Assembly (NCBI RefSeq): GCF_002848135.1
Contig: NZ_PKGB01000008.1
Location: 1-64,000, forward strand
Reading direction: 5' to 3'
DNA length: 64,000 bases
Source of the DNA: Hydrogenovibrio sp. SC-1
GTDB lineage: Bacteria > Pseudomonadota > Gammaproteobacteria > Thiomicrospirales > Thiomicrospiraceae
In this document: one piece after another, positions 33,353 through 41,452 of the stretch
Layout: every line of letters begins with the position of its first letter
How positions within the stretch are numbered: the stretch's first letter is position 1
Program-made: the position numbers and the translations under genes
The notes under the pieces: generated by a model
What the model was told of the DNA's origin: nothing
Database searches by the model: none
The model's input: only the letters and a program-made list of their open reading frames with translations

Positions 33353-34169
33353 GATAAACTTTACTGTCGTCAAGCGTTACCATTGTGCCTAGCACTTGAA
33401 GATAAGCAACAATTGCATCCATTTCGGTATGACCCTCAATAGCCGCATCTGCATTTGCAATTTCTTCATCTGTGTAAGGAACACCTAGTTTTCTCATTAC
33501 AGTCAAACGTTTTGCCATATCACGTTTGGTTCCGAAGAAACTTGCTGATACTTTATTATCAGCAAGCCACTTATAAGAAGGCATAACGGATTCTGGAACC
33601 ACATTCTGCGGACGCATTAAATGCATAACGTGCCATACATCAGAGTATTTTCCGCCTACACGAGCTAGATCCGGACCAGTTCTTTTAGAACCCCACTGCA
33701 TTGGATGATCATACATAGATTCTGTTGCTAGAGAGAAATGGCCATAACGCTCACGCTCGTCACGGAAAGGACGAATCATTTGCGAATGGCAAATATAACA
33801 ACCTTCACGTAGATAAATATCGCGACCAGCTAATTCTAGCGGAGTATAAGGACGAACCCCATCACCTGCTTTCCAATCAGCAATCACCCAGTTACCATGT
33901 GAATCCTGCTTATAAAGAGCCTTATCAGAAACTAATTTACCATTAGCATCCTGCGTAAAGGTACGTTCCCAAACAAGTTCTGGGAATTTTTCATTTTTAA
34001 CATTCCCGTACTCATCGGTTTTTTCAGTGTAGTCCATTGTTTCTTGAATATAAAACAACGGTACAATTTCAACTATCCCTGCAATGGATACCAACAGGGC
34101 CGTAAACAAAAACAAACCAAAGATGTTTTGTTCTAATCGATCTTCAAAATTTTTGGGTCTATTTGCCAT
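33345..34169 (-). CDS. ccoO: cbb3 oxidase monoheme subunit CcoO
   Basis: Membrane-anchored monoheme cytochrome c of the cbb3 core, 274 residues. It has an N-terminal membrane helix (about 17-38) and a heme site [18 protein letters not shown] 34169 follows GAGGAG; earlier ATGs at 34193 and 34232 lack one. It is clearly longer than many CcoO proteins (about 200-240): a stretch of some 45 residues ([14 protein letters not shown] onward) is inserted between the membrane anchor and the heme domain. Confidence 0.95.
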   Translation of the reverse strand: MANRPKNFEDRLEQNIFGLFLFTALLVSIAGIVEIVPLFYIQETMDYTEKTDEYGNVKNEKFPELVWERTFTQDANGKLVSDKALYKQDSHGNWVIADWKAGDGVRPYTPLELAGRDIYLREGCYICHSQMIRPFRDERERYGHFSLATESMYDHPMQWGSKRTGPDLARVGGKYSDVWHVMHLMRPQNVVPESVMPSYKWLADNKVSASFFGTKRDMAKRLTVMRKLGVPYTDEEIANADAAIEGHTEMDAIVAYLQVLGTMVTLDDSKVYRE

Positions 34170-34249
34170 GAGTCTATTACTCCTCAAACTCATAATTTCT
34201 ATTTCTAGAGCGATTAGCTTGTAATCGCCCAAGTCTCAGCATAACGGGT

Positions 34250-35680
34250 TTAAGCGTTTGCAGTTGCACCTGCTTGCTGTCTTGCATTCGCTGTACGAAT
34301 AGTCATAACAACGTTATAAAGCATGACGGCAGCACCAGAGAAGAATAAGAAACCACCAACAGCTCTCATTACATAATATGGGTGCATTGCAGCAACAGAC
34401 TCAACGAATGAGTAAGCCAAAGTACCATACTCATCATATGCACGCCACATTAGACCTTGCATAATCCCTGATACCCACATCGCAACAACATAGAACACAG
34501 TACCGATGGTTGCCAACCAGAAATGGAAGTTGATGAGTTTCATAGAGTACATTTCAGTGTTCCATAACTTCATAACCATATGATAAAGCGCACCGATTGA
34601 AACCATTGCAACCCAACCTAACGCACCAGAGTGAACGTGTCCAACAGTCCAGTCAGTATAGTGAGAAAGCGCATTAACGGTTTTCGCAGCCATAACAGGC
34701 CCTTCGAAAGTTGACATCGCATAGAAAGCCAAAGAGATAATTAAGAAACGTAAGATATAGTCTGTACGCAGTCTATCCCAAGCACCTGATAAGGTTAACA
34801 TCCCGTTTAACGCACCACCCCATGAAGGAATGATCATTGCTAAAGAGATAACCGCACCAAGTGAACCGGTCCAATCTGGAAGTGCTGTATATTGAAGATG
34901 GTGAGCACCCAACCAAACATAACCGAAAGTTAATGCCCAGAAGTGAATAACAGACAAACGATAAGAGTAGATAGGACGTTGAGATTGCTTAGGAACGAAA
35001 TAATACATAATCCCCAAGAAACCAGCTGTCAGGAAGAAACCTACTGCGTTATGTCCCCACCACCATTGAATCATGGCATCTTGAACACCAGAGAACAATG
35101 AATATGAACGGAACAAAGATACTGGAATCGCTAAACCATTTACAACATAAAGGTAAGTGATCATGATCATCATACTTAGGAAGAACCAGTTCGCTACATA
35201 AACGTTTGGATGCGTTTCTTTATCACGAGAAGCGATCGTCATCACAAAGTTCAAGGTATAAAGGGTCCAAACAAAGGCAATTGCAATTGCTAAAGGCCAT
35301 TCTTGCTCGTGATACTCTTTACCCGTTGTAATCCCTAAAGAGATAGTAACAACAGTAGCTAACAATCCAATTGTAAATAGGATCGCGGTTACCCAAGCCA
35401 TCCCATTACTCCATAGACGTACACCATTTGTTCTTTGAACAATATAAAAAGCTGTCGCCATCAATGTCATACCACCAAAGGCAAAAATAACCGTATTGGT
35501 ATGCATAACACGAAGTCTTGCAAAAGTAATTTCTGCAATATCTAAATTTAACGCTGGCCAAGCCAATTCCGCTGCTGCGTAAGTCCCTAAAAAGGTCCCT
35601 AACACCAGAAACGTAATCGCACCAACAGTTAAGTACTTCACCACACCATTATCATATTGTGGTTTTACTGTAGTATCCAT
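34250..35680 (-). CDS. ccoN: cbb3 oxidase catalytic subunit CcoN
   Basis: Proton-pumping heme-copper oxidase subunit I, 476 residues with about 12 membrane helices. Heme and CuB ligands are seen in MHTNTVIFAFGG, WWWGHNAVGFFLT (the CuB histidine), LGAHHLQYT and VGHVHSGALGW. ATG 35680 follows a G-rich ribosome binding site (AGAGGGGG, somewhat distant); ATG 35716 is in frame but unsupported. It is the first gene of the ccoNOQP operon. An FNR/ANR-like site 137-150 bases upstream suggests induction at low oxygen. Confidence 0.97.
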   Translation of the reverse strand: MDTTVKPQYDNGVVKYLTVGAITFLVLGTFLGTYAAAELAWPALNLDIAEITFARLRVMHTNTVIFAFGGMTLMATAFYIVQRTNGVRLWSNGMAWVTAILFTIGLLATVVTISLGITTGKEYHEQEWPLAIAIAFVWTLYTLNFVMTIASRDKETHPNVYVANWFFLSMMIMITYLYVVNGLAIPVSLFRSYSLFSGVQDAMIQWWWGHNAVGFFLTAGFLGIMYYFVPKQSQRPIYSYRLSVIHFWALTFGYVWLGAHHLQYTALPDWTGSLGAVISLAMIIPSWGGALNGMLTLSGAWDRLRTDYILRFLIISLAFYAMSTFEGPVMAAKTVNALSHYTDWTVGHVHSGALGWVAMVSIGALYHMVMKLWNTEMYSMKLINFHFWLATIGTVFYVVAMWVSGIMQGLMWRAYDEYGTLAYSFVESVAAMHPYYVMRAVGGFLFFSGAAVMLYNVVMTIRTANARQQAGATANA

Positions 35681-35761
35681 TAGCTGGAATCCCCCTCTTA
35701 TTTTCAAATTAATCAACTCTTACCCTTGAAGTTACCACTTAAGATTAAAAGCCGGTTCCTC

Positions 35762-35830
35762 AAGGCGCATTATAAAAGGCTCTTAATGCGCCAACCAGCC
35801 AATCCCTTGCTAAAACTTAATTCAAATCAA
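35762..35830 (-). promoter_or_regulatory. Candidate FNR/ANR-dependent promoter of ccoNOQP
   Basis: An FNR-type site at 35817-35830 reads TTGAT-TTGA-ATTAA on the minus strand, nine of ten matches to TTGAT-N4-ATCAA. A perfect TATAAT (minus strand, 35774-35769) lies downstream with a poor -35, which puts the site centre near -60, the class I FNR position. The TATAAT overlaps a 9-bp inverted repeat, GGCGCATTA/TAATGCGCC (35764-35772 and 35784-35792). Confidence 0.5.
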
Positions 35831-36067
35831 TAAACAGATGCAAATCAGTTTCGTGATAACGCTTCAGATAAGACGAATATCAAAGTAATCGAGGGAATTA
35901 TCGCAAAAAATCCACGATGTTTTCATTTTCCGCTACAAATTTTTTTTATAGCCATCATTAGGTATAACTAATCAGCCGGCTTCGAACCATGTTAAGACCC
36001 CATTTTTTAAAAAAAAAAGATATAATGTGCAGTCTTTAAATACTGCTATTTATCAAAGAGAGCGATT
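35831..36067. promoter_or_regulatory. Divergent ccoN-hisB intergenic region
   Basis: AT-rich spacer without a gene. For hisB it holds a perfect TATAAT (36021-36026) preceded by an A-run, but no good -35 at 16-18 bases. No his attenuator or leader peptide with a histidine-codon run is seen. Confidence 0.4.
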
Positions 36068-36655
36068 ATGCGTCAAGCCAGCGTCGAGAGAAACACCCTT
36101 GAAACTCAAATTCAACTTACCGTTAATTTAGATGGAAGTGGTCAAGCAACGCTTTCAACAGGTGTTCCTTTCTTAGAGCACATGCTGGATCAAATTGCGC
36201 GCCATGGCCAGATTGACCTAACGATCAATGCACAAGGTGACAACCACATTGACGACCACCATACTGTCGAAGATATCGGTATTGCTCTAGGCATGGCGAT
36301 CAAAGAAGCCGTAGGCGATAAAAAGGGCATCAACCGTTATGGACATGCTTATGTACCTTTGGATGAAGCCCTATCTCGAGTGGTTATTGACCTATCTGGA
36401 CGACCTGGATTAGTTTTCGAGGCGGATTTCACGCGTGCCAGCATTGGCACTTTTGAAACTCAACTGGTCGCAGAGTTCTTTCAAGGGTTTGTCAATCATG
36501 CTCAAGCCACCCTTCATATTGATTGCCTAAGAGGGCAAAATGCACACCATCAAGCTGAAACCATTTATAAGGCCTTTGGTCGAGCGTTACGCATAGCACT
36601 CACACAGGATCCAAGAATGGCGAATCAACTACCTTCTACTAAGGGAGCTCTGTAA
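36068..36655 (+). CDS. hisB: Imidazoleglycerol-phosphate dehydratase HisB
   Basis: Manganese enzyme of histidine synthesis, 195 residues. It is monofunctional: no phosphatase domain is fused as in E. coli. Metal-binding repeats [14 protein letters not shown] and [18 protein letters not shown] are both present. It begins the run hisB-H-A-F-E, with hisH following after 3 bases. Confidence 0.96.
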   Translation: MRQASVERNTLETQIQLTVNLDGSGQATLSTGVPFLEHMLDQIARHGQIDLTINAQGDNHIDDHHTVEDIGIALGMAIKEAVGDKKGINRYGHAYVPLDEALSRVVIDLSGRPGLVFEADFTRASIGTFETQLVAEFFQGFVNHAQATLHIDCLRGQNAHHQAETIYKAFGRALRIALTQDPRMANQLPSTKGAL

Positions 36656-36658
36656 TCC

Positions 36659-37300
36659 ATGTCTGATCAAAAGCTGATCACCGTAGTGGATTATGGCATG
36701 GGGAATCTGCGCTCGGTTGCAAAGGCAGCGGAACAAGTCGCTCCAACAAACACCCGCATTCTGATAAGCCAAAAATCTGAAGATATCGAAGATGCCGATG
36801 CGGTTATCTTCCCAGGGCAAGGCGCGGCAAAAGCCTGCATGCAAGCACTTCAAACCAGCGGGATTGATCATGCCGTTGTCAAAGCGGCCTCCGAAAAGCC
36901 TTTTCTAGGCATTTGCATGGGATTACAGGTTCTCATGACGGACAGTTCTGAAAACCAAGGGGTTGACTGCCTCAACCTTTTTGAAGGACACGTCAAGGCC
37001 TTTGACCTCCATGATTATCCAGAATTAAAAATCCCACACATGGGCTGGAACCAAATTCATCAAACCCAAGCCCACCCGCTTTGGCACCAAATCCCTCAGG
37101 ACAGTCGTTTTTACTTTGTGCACAGTTATTTTATTGAACCAGAAGACACTTCTATCATCAGTGGCACTACCACCCATGGAACGACATTTACCTCTGTAGT
37201 TGCACATAATCATTTATTTGCAATTCAAGCCCATCCTGAAAAAAGTGCACAGGTAGGCTTACAGCTATTCAAAAACTTTCTGAATTGGAACCCACAATAA
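36659..37300 (+). CDS. hisH: Imidazole glycerol phosphate synthase glutaminase subunit HisH
   Basis: Class I glutamine amidotransferase that supplies ammonia to HisF, 213 residues. The nucleophile is Cys in FLGICMGLQVL (about residue 84) with the His/Glu pair in AIQAHPEKS near the C-terminus. YGMGNLRSV and FPGQGAA near the start are typical. Confidence 0.96.
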   Translation: MSDQKLITVVDYGMGNLRSVAKAAEQVAPTNTRILISQKSEDIEDADAVIFPGQGAAKACMQALQTSGIDHAVVKAASEKPFLGICMGLQVLMTDSSENQGVDCLNLFEGHVKAFDLHDYPELKIPHMGWNQIHQTQAHPLWHQIPQDSRFYFVHSYFIEPEDTSIISGTTTHGTTFTSVVAHNHLFAIQAHPEKSAQVGLQLFKNFLNWNPQ

Positions 37301-37309
37301 AGGAACCTC

Positions 37310-38050
37310 ATGTTACTAATTCCTGCAATAGACTTAAAAGACGGAAACTGCGTCCGATTACGCCAAGGCCTTATGGAAGATGCAACTGTATTTTCTGGTG
37401 ACATTGTTGCCATGGCAAAACGCTGGGTTGACCAAGGAGCCAGACGACTCCACATGGTCGACTTGAACGGTGCTTTTGCGGGAAAACCAGTCAACGCACA
37501 AGCTGTTTACCAAGTCCGTGAAGCTTTTCCAGAACTACCGATTCAAATTGGTGGCGGTATTCGCGACCTAGAGACCATTGACGCCTATTTAAGTGCCGGA
37601 GTCAGCTATTGTATTATTGGTACCCAGGCAGTTCATCACCCTGAGTTTGTGGCTGAAGCCTGTAAAGCCTTTCCTGGACACATTATGGTCGGACTCGATG
37701 CAAAAGAAGGTATGGTCGCCATCAATGGCTGGGCAGAAGTGACTGACCATAAAGTCGCTGAACTGGGAAAACAGTTTGAAGACGATGGCGTTGAGGCCAT
37801 TATTTATACTGACATTGGTCGTGATGGCATGATGCAAGGAGTCAATATTGAAGCAACCCAAGCTCTCGCGAAAGCGCTCACTATTCCAATTATTGCATCA
37901 GGGGGTATTACTAACCTTGAAGACATAAAAGCTCTCTCCAAGATTGAAGCCGATGGCGTCACTGCAGCCATTACCGGAAGAGCCATCTATGAAGGCACTT
38001 TGGATTTTAAAGTGGGTCAAACACTTTCCGACCAGCTTTCTCAACCTTAA
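37310..38050 (+). CDS. hisA: Phosphoribosylformimino-AICAR isomerase HisA
   Basis: TIM-barrel isomerase, 246 residues. It starts [19 protein letters not shown] with the catalytic Asp in AIDLKDG; the second phosphate-binding half has [10 protein letters not shown] and [18 protein letters not shown] precedes the ATG. It is 9 bases after hisH. Confidence 0.96.
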   Translation: MLLIPAIDLKDGNCVRLRQGLMEDATVFSGDIVAMAKRWVDQGARRLHMVDLNGAFAGKPVNAQAVYQVREAFPELPIQIGGGIRDLETIDAYLSAGVSYCIIGTQAVHHPEFVAEACKAFPGHIMVGLDAKEGMVAINGWAEVTDHKVAELGKQFEDDGVEAIIYTDIGRDGMMQGVNIEATQALAKALTIPIIASGGITNLEDIKALSKIEADGVTAAITGRAIYEGTLDFKVGQTLSDQLSQP

Positions 38051-38061
38051 AGGCACTGCGA

Positions 38062-38835
38062 ATGAGTTTAGCCAAGCGCATTATCCCCTGTTTAGATGTC
38101 GACAATGGCCGCGTTGTCAAAGGCGTTCAATTTGTTGATATCCGAGATGCCGGCGATCCAGTTGAAGTAGCTAAGCGCTACGACCAACAGGGTGCGGATG
38201 AAATTACCTTTTTGGACATCACGGCAACAGCTCATGAACGGGACACGATTGTTCATGTGGTTGAAGAGGTTGCCAATCAAGTGTTTATTCCGTTAACCGT
38301 TGGCGGTGGTATCCGCTCACTTGACGATGTTAGAAAAATGTTGAACGCTGGCGCCGATAAAGTCGCAATCAATTCTGCCGCCATTTTCAATCCAGGCTTT
38401 GTCAAAGAAGCTTGCGATACCTTTGGCTCTCAATGCATTGTGATCGCGATTGATGCCAAGCAAGTTGAAACGCTGGGAGAAGTGCCTCGCTGGGAAATAT
38501 TCACCCATGGCGGTCGCAAACCAACGGGCATTGATGCCATTGAGTGGGCTCAAAAAATGCAGGCATTGGGTGCTGGTGAGCTACTGGTCACCAGCATGGA
38601 TAAAGATGGGACAAAAAGTGGATTTGACCTCGCTTTAACTCGAACTATTGCTGATAGCGTATCAATTCCAGTTATCGCTTCTGGTGGCGTTGGAACATTG
38701 GAAGACTTATGCGATGGCATTACTGAAGGCCATGCCGAGGCAGTCCTGGCTGCCAGCATTTTTCACTTTGGCGAACATACGGTTGGAGAAGCGAAACGCG
38801 TCATGCAACAACAAAATATTGAGGTACGACTATGA
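38062..38835 (+). CDS. hisF: Imidazole glycerol phosphate synthase cyclase subunit HisF
   Basis: TIM-barrel partner of HisH, 257 residues. Catalytic Asp residues lie in [16 protein letters not shown] near the start and in [13 protein letters not shown]; phosphate-binding loops are GGGIRSLDD and [10 protein letters not shown]. Its stop overlaps the hisE start (ATGA). Confidence 0.97.
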   Translation: MSLAKRIIPCLDVDNGRVVKGVQFVDIRDAGDPVEVAKRYDQQGADEITFLDITATAHERDTIVHVVEEVANQVFIPLTVGGGIRSLDDVRKMLNAGADKVAINSAAIFNPGFVKEACDTFGSQCIVIAIDAKQVETLGEVPRWEIFTHGGRKPTGIDAIEWAQKMQALGAGELLVTSMDKDGTKSGFDLALTRTIADSVSIPVIASGGVGTLEDLCDGITEGHAEAVLAASIFHFGEHTVGEAKRVMQQQNIEVRL

Positions 38836-39188
38836 GCAACAACATTCTATCAGAACTGGATAAGGTTTTAGCCGAGCGAAAAACCCAGTCGCCTGATAGC
38901 TCTTATGTAGCCAGTCTTTACCACAAAGGGCTCGATCAGATTTTAAAAAAAATTGGCGAAGAAGCAACTGAAACGGTTATGGCAGCAAAGGACGTCGCCC
39001 AATCTGACAACAAACAACCCTTAGTCTATGAAGTCGCTGACTTATGGTTTCACACTTTAGTACTATTATCACAACAGGGCAGTTCGAGTGACGCTATACT
39101 GTCCGAATTACAAAAACGCTTTGGCTTATCCGGCCATGAAGAAAAAGCGAGTCGTTCAAAAAACAACTCATCCTCCTTGAAAAATTAA
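38832..39188 (+). CDS. hisE: Phosphoribosyl-ATP pyrophosphatase HisE
   Basis: Second step of histidine synthesis. The 118-residue protein has the MazG-like helical fold with the metal-binding [15 protein letters not shown] and [14 protein letters not shown]. It is HisE alone; the HisI cyclohydrolase domain, often encoded between hisF and hisE or fused to it, is absent here. The serine- and lysine-rich tail looks disordered. Confidence 0.93.
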   Translation: MSNNILSELDKVLAERKTQSPDSSYVASLYHKGLDQILKKIGEEATETVMAAKDVAQSDNKQPLVYEVADLWFHTLVLLSQQGSSSDAILSELQKRFGLSGHEEKASRSKNNSSSLKN

Positions 39189-39201
39189 CTGGGAAACAAC
39201 C

Positions 39202-39522
39202 ATGACCACTGAAAAGAGCATCTTTAGCAAAATAATTGATCGAGAAATTCCTTCTGATATAGTGTATGAAGATGAAAAATGCATCGTGATTAATGACCTT
39301 TACCCTAAGGCCAAAACACATCTGCTTATTATCCCCAAAAAACCGATCAGCTCACTGTTTGACCTAGCACCAGAAGATAAAGATCTTATGGGACATATGA
39401 TGTTATTGCTTCCCCAACTGGCACTAGCACAAGGTCTACAGGGTTTTAAAACCAAAATCCATACAGGGGAATCGGGTGGACAAGAAATTTTTCACCTACA
39501 CATTCACCTTTTAGGTGAATAA
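39202..39522 (+). CDS. HIT-family nucleotide hydrolase (HinT-like)
   Basis: A 106-residue histidine-triad protein with the active motif HLHIHLL near the C-terminus and a typical N-terminus, IFSKIIDREIPSDIVYEDE. HinT enzymes hydrolyse phosphoramidates such as AMP-lysine. It often sits between hisE and tatA in gammaproteobacteria, as here. It is slightly shorter at the C-terminus than many HinT proteins, ending just after the triad. Confidence 0.9.
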   Translation: MTTEKSIFSKIIDREIPSDIVYEDEKCIVINDLYPKAKTHLLIIPKKPISSLFDLAPEDKDLMGHMMLLLPQLALAQGLQGFKTKIHTGESGGQEIFHLHIHLLGE

Positions 39523-39683
39523 GCTCTGCTCTAGAAGCATCTGTTGAGTCATTAAGGCTGAAAAAATTGAATTTTTGAAGAGTATTTAATCGCTGCAAAT
39601 CATTCAATTTATTTTAAATAAATCAAAAGTCTGATATTATTAGCATTTACTTATAAACAGACTCGTCAACCTGGAGAATTAAA

Positions 39684-39941
39684 ATGGGCATTAGCATTTG
39701 GCAACTATTAATCATCTTAGCAATCGTATTGGTTCTATTTGGCGCCAAACGTCTTCGCAATGTCGGCTCGGATTTAGGCGGCGCCATTAAAGGCTTTAAA
39801 AAAGCCGTTGCGGAAGAAGATGGCAAAAAAGCCGATAGCACAACACAAACTTTAGATCAAAAAGAAGGCGATGTATTTGATGCGGAAGCAGAAACCAAGT
39901 CGACTTCAAAATCTGACACAGAAACCAAAGACAAAGTTTAA
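39684..39941 (+). CDS. tatA: Sec-independent translocase protein TatA
   Basis: Pore-forming Tat component, 85 residues. It has one membrane segment (about 4-20, with [16 protein letters not shown]), then the hinge and amphipathic helix [23 protein letters not shown], and an acidic tail. GGAG lies ahead of the ATG. A 161-base gap separates it from the HIT gene, so it may have its own promoter, although no clear -35 is seen. Confidence 0.95.
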   Translation: MGISIWQLLIILAIVLVLFGAKRLRNVGSDLGGAIKGFKKAVAEEDGKKADSTTQTLDQKEGDVFDAEAETKSTSKSDTETKDKV

Positions 39942-39983
39942 TCTCTTTCTTAATTTCTCATAACCTGAAAAGGCATTTGCGAC

Positions 39984-40454
39984 ATGTTCGATATTGGTTT
40001 TTTAGAAATCATCGTCATTCTGGTCATTACCCTCTTGGTGATTGGCCCAGAACGCATGCCTGAAGTTGCTAGAAAAATTGGCCAGTTTGTGGGTAAAACA
40101 CGACGGTTTATCAATTCGGTTAAAGATAATTCGGAAATCAGTGAAACCGTTCGTGAACTTCAAGACTCAATGAATTTTGAAGAAGAAAAGCGCTCTTTAG
40201 AGAATGTAACTGGCTCCTTACAAGAGGATCTTTCGCAGATTCAACAACAGTTTGAAGTGGATGAATCCATCTCTCGCCCCTTTGGACAAGACGATGCAAT
40301 AGCCACTGCCGGGTCACAATTCAATAAAGCACCCACGCAACCCAAGCGCCCTGAACCCTCTGCTGTTACTGAGCAAGAGCCTCAGCCTGACCTAGCGACA
40401 GATCCTGACAATGAAACATCAGCACCAACTGCTACGGAAAAACCGGTTTCATGA
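39984..40454 (+). CDS. tatB: Sec-independent translocase protein TatB
   Basis: Substrate-receptor component with TatC, 156 residues. The N-terminus has MFDIGFLEIIVILVITLLVIGPERMPE (membrane segment 4-21, shown in part), then the amphipathic helix, and a long acidic and proline-rich tail. The GPERMPE motif distinguishes it from TatA. Its end overlaps tatC by four bases (ATGA). Confidence 0.95.
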   Translation: MFDIGFLEIIVILVITLLVIGPERMPEVARKIGQFVGKTRRFINSVKDNSEISETVRELQDSMNFEEEKRSLENVTGSLQEDLSQIQQQFEVDESISRPFGQDDAIATAGSQFNKAPTQPKRPEPSAVTEQEPQPDLATDPDNETSAPTATEKPVS

Positions 40455-41452
40455 AACCCAGTGCGCTACCCCCTAACGACAAAGAAATGACCCTCGTTCA
40501 ACACCTGCTTGAACTGAGGAACACGGTCACCAAAATTTTGTTAGCTGTTATGGTGTTCTTCCTAGTGTTGTTTCCGTTTGCCAATGAAATCTACACCTAT
40601 ATTTCAGAACCCCTATCACGCTTTCTGCCGGAAGGCACTAGCATGATTGCGACAGGGGTAGCCTCACCTTTTCTAACCCCGTTTAAACTCAGCTTAATCT
40701 TGGCCATTTATCTAGCCATCCCCGTCATTTTTTACCAGATCTGGCGATTTATTGAACCGGCACTCTATCAGCATGAACGTAAGCTAATCGGACCCATGTT
40801 GTTTTTCAGTTCTTTCCTATTTTTTGCCGGCGGTGCTTTTGCTTATTATGTGGTTTTTCCGCTGGTGTTTGGCTTCCTATCAGGAACCGCACCTGAAGGC
40901 GTCACCATCGCCACTGACATCGCTCTCTACTTAGATTTTGTCATTAAAATGTTCTTTGCGTTTGGGATTGCCTTTGAAGTCCCCATTGCCGTTATCTTAC
41001 TGATCTTATCTGGCATGGTTTCCGCTGAAAAAATGGCGCATGCCCGTCCTTATGTCGTCGTGGGAGCTTTTGTCATTGGGATGCTACTAACACCACCCGA
41101 TATCATTTCACAAACCTTACTGGCTATCCCAATGTGGTTACTTTATGAAGCAGGCACCTTGATTGGAGCTCGAATGATTAAACGCCGCAAGGCTGACCCA
41201 ACAGAAGAAGACAATAGCGAAACGGATGCCGAACCTGAATATGAATTTGATGACCGTTATGCTGATCAGCTCGATGATGACGACGATTGGGATAACGCTT
41301 TTGATGAGATTGAGGAAAGCTTTGATCGCTTAGAGCAAGAACAAAAGCAACGCAAAGCGGCACAAACCTCTTCAGAAACCGATTCATCAGGCAATGAGCA
41401 GACGCAAAATGAAGACTCATCTCCGTCTGACCCATCAAATAAAACCCCTTAA
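40451..41452 (+). CDS. tatC: Sec-independent translocase protein TatC, with acidic extension
   Basis: Six-helix Tat receptor that binds twin-arginine signal peptides. It is 333 residues. The first 245 residues are an ordinary TatC (HLLELRNTVTKILLAV, FLTPFKLSLILAIYLA, FALTPPDI-like VIGMLLTPPDIISQ). The last 85 or so are an unusual cytoplasmic extension very rich in Asp and Glu (for example LDDDDDWDNAFDEIEESFD) and then Ser, Gln and Asn. The family usually ends near 250. A palindromic terminator begins at the stop codon. Confidence 0.95.
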   Translation: MKPSALPPNDKEMTLVQHLLELRNTVTKILLAVMVFFLVLFPFANEIYTYISEPLSRFLPEGTSMIATGVASPFLTPFKLSLILAIYLAIPVIFYQIWRFIEPALYQHERKLIGPMLFFSSFLFFAGGAFAYYVVFPLVFGFLSGTAPEGVTIATDIALYLDFVIKMFFAFGIAFEVPIAVILLILSGMVSAEKMAHARPYVVVGAFVIGMLLTPPDIISQTLLAIPMWLLYEAGTLIGARMIKRRKADPTEEDNSETDAEPEYEFDDRYADQLDDDDDWDNAFDEIEESFDRLEQEQKQRKAAQTSSETDSSGNEQTQNEDSSPSDPSNKTP

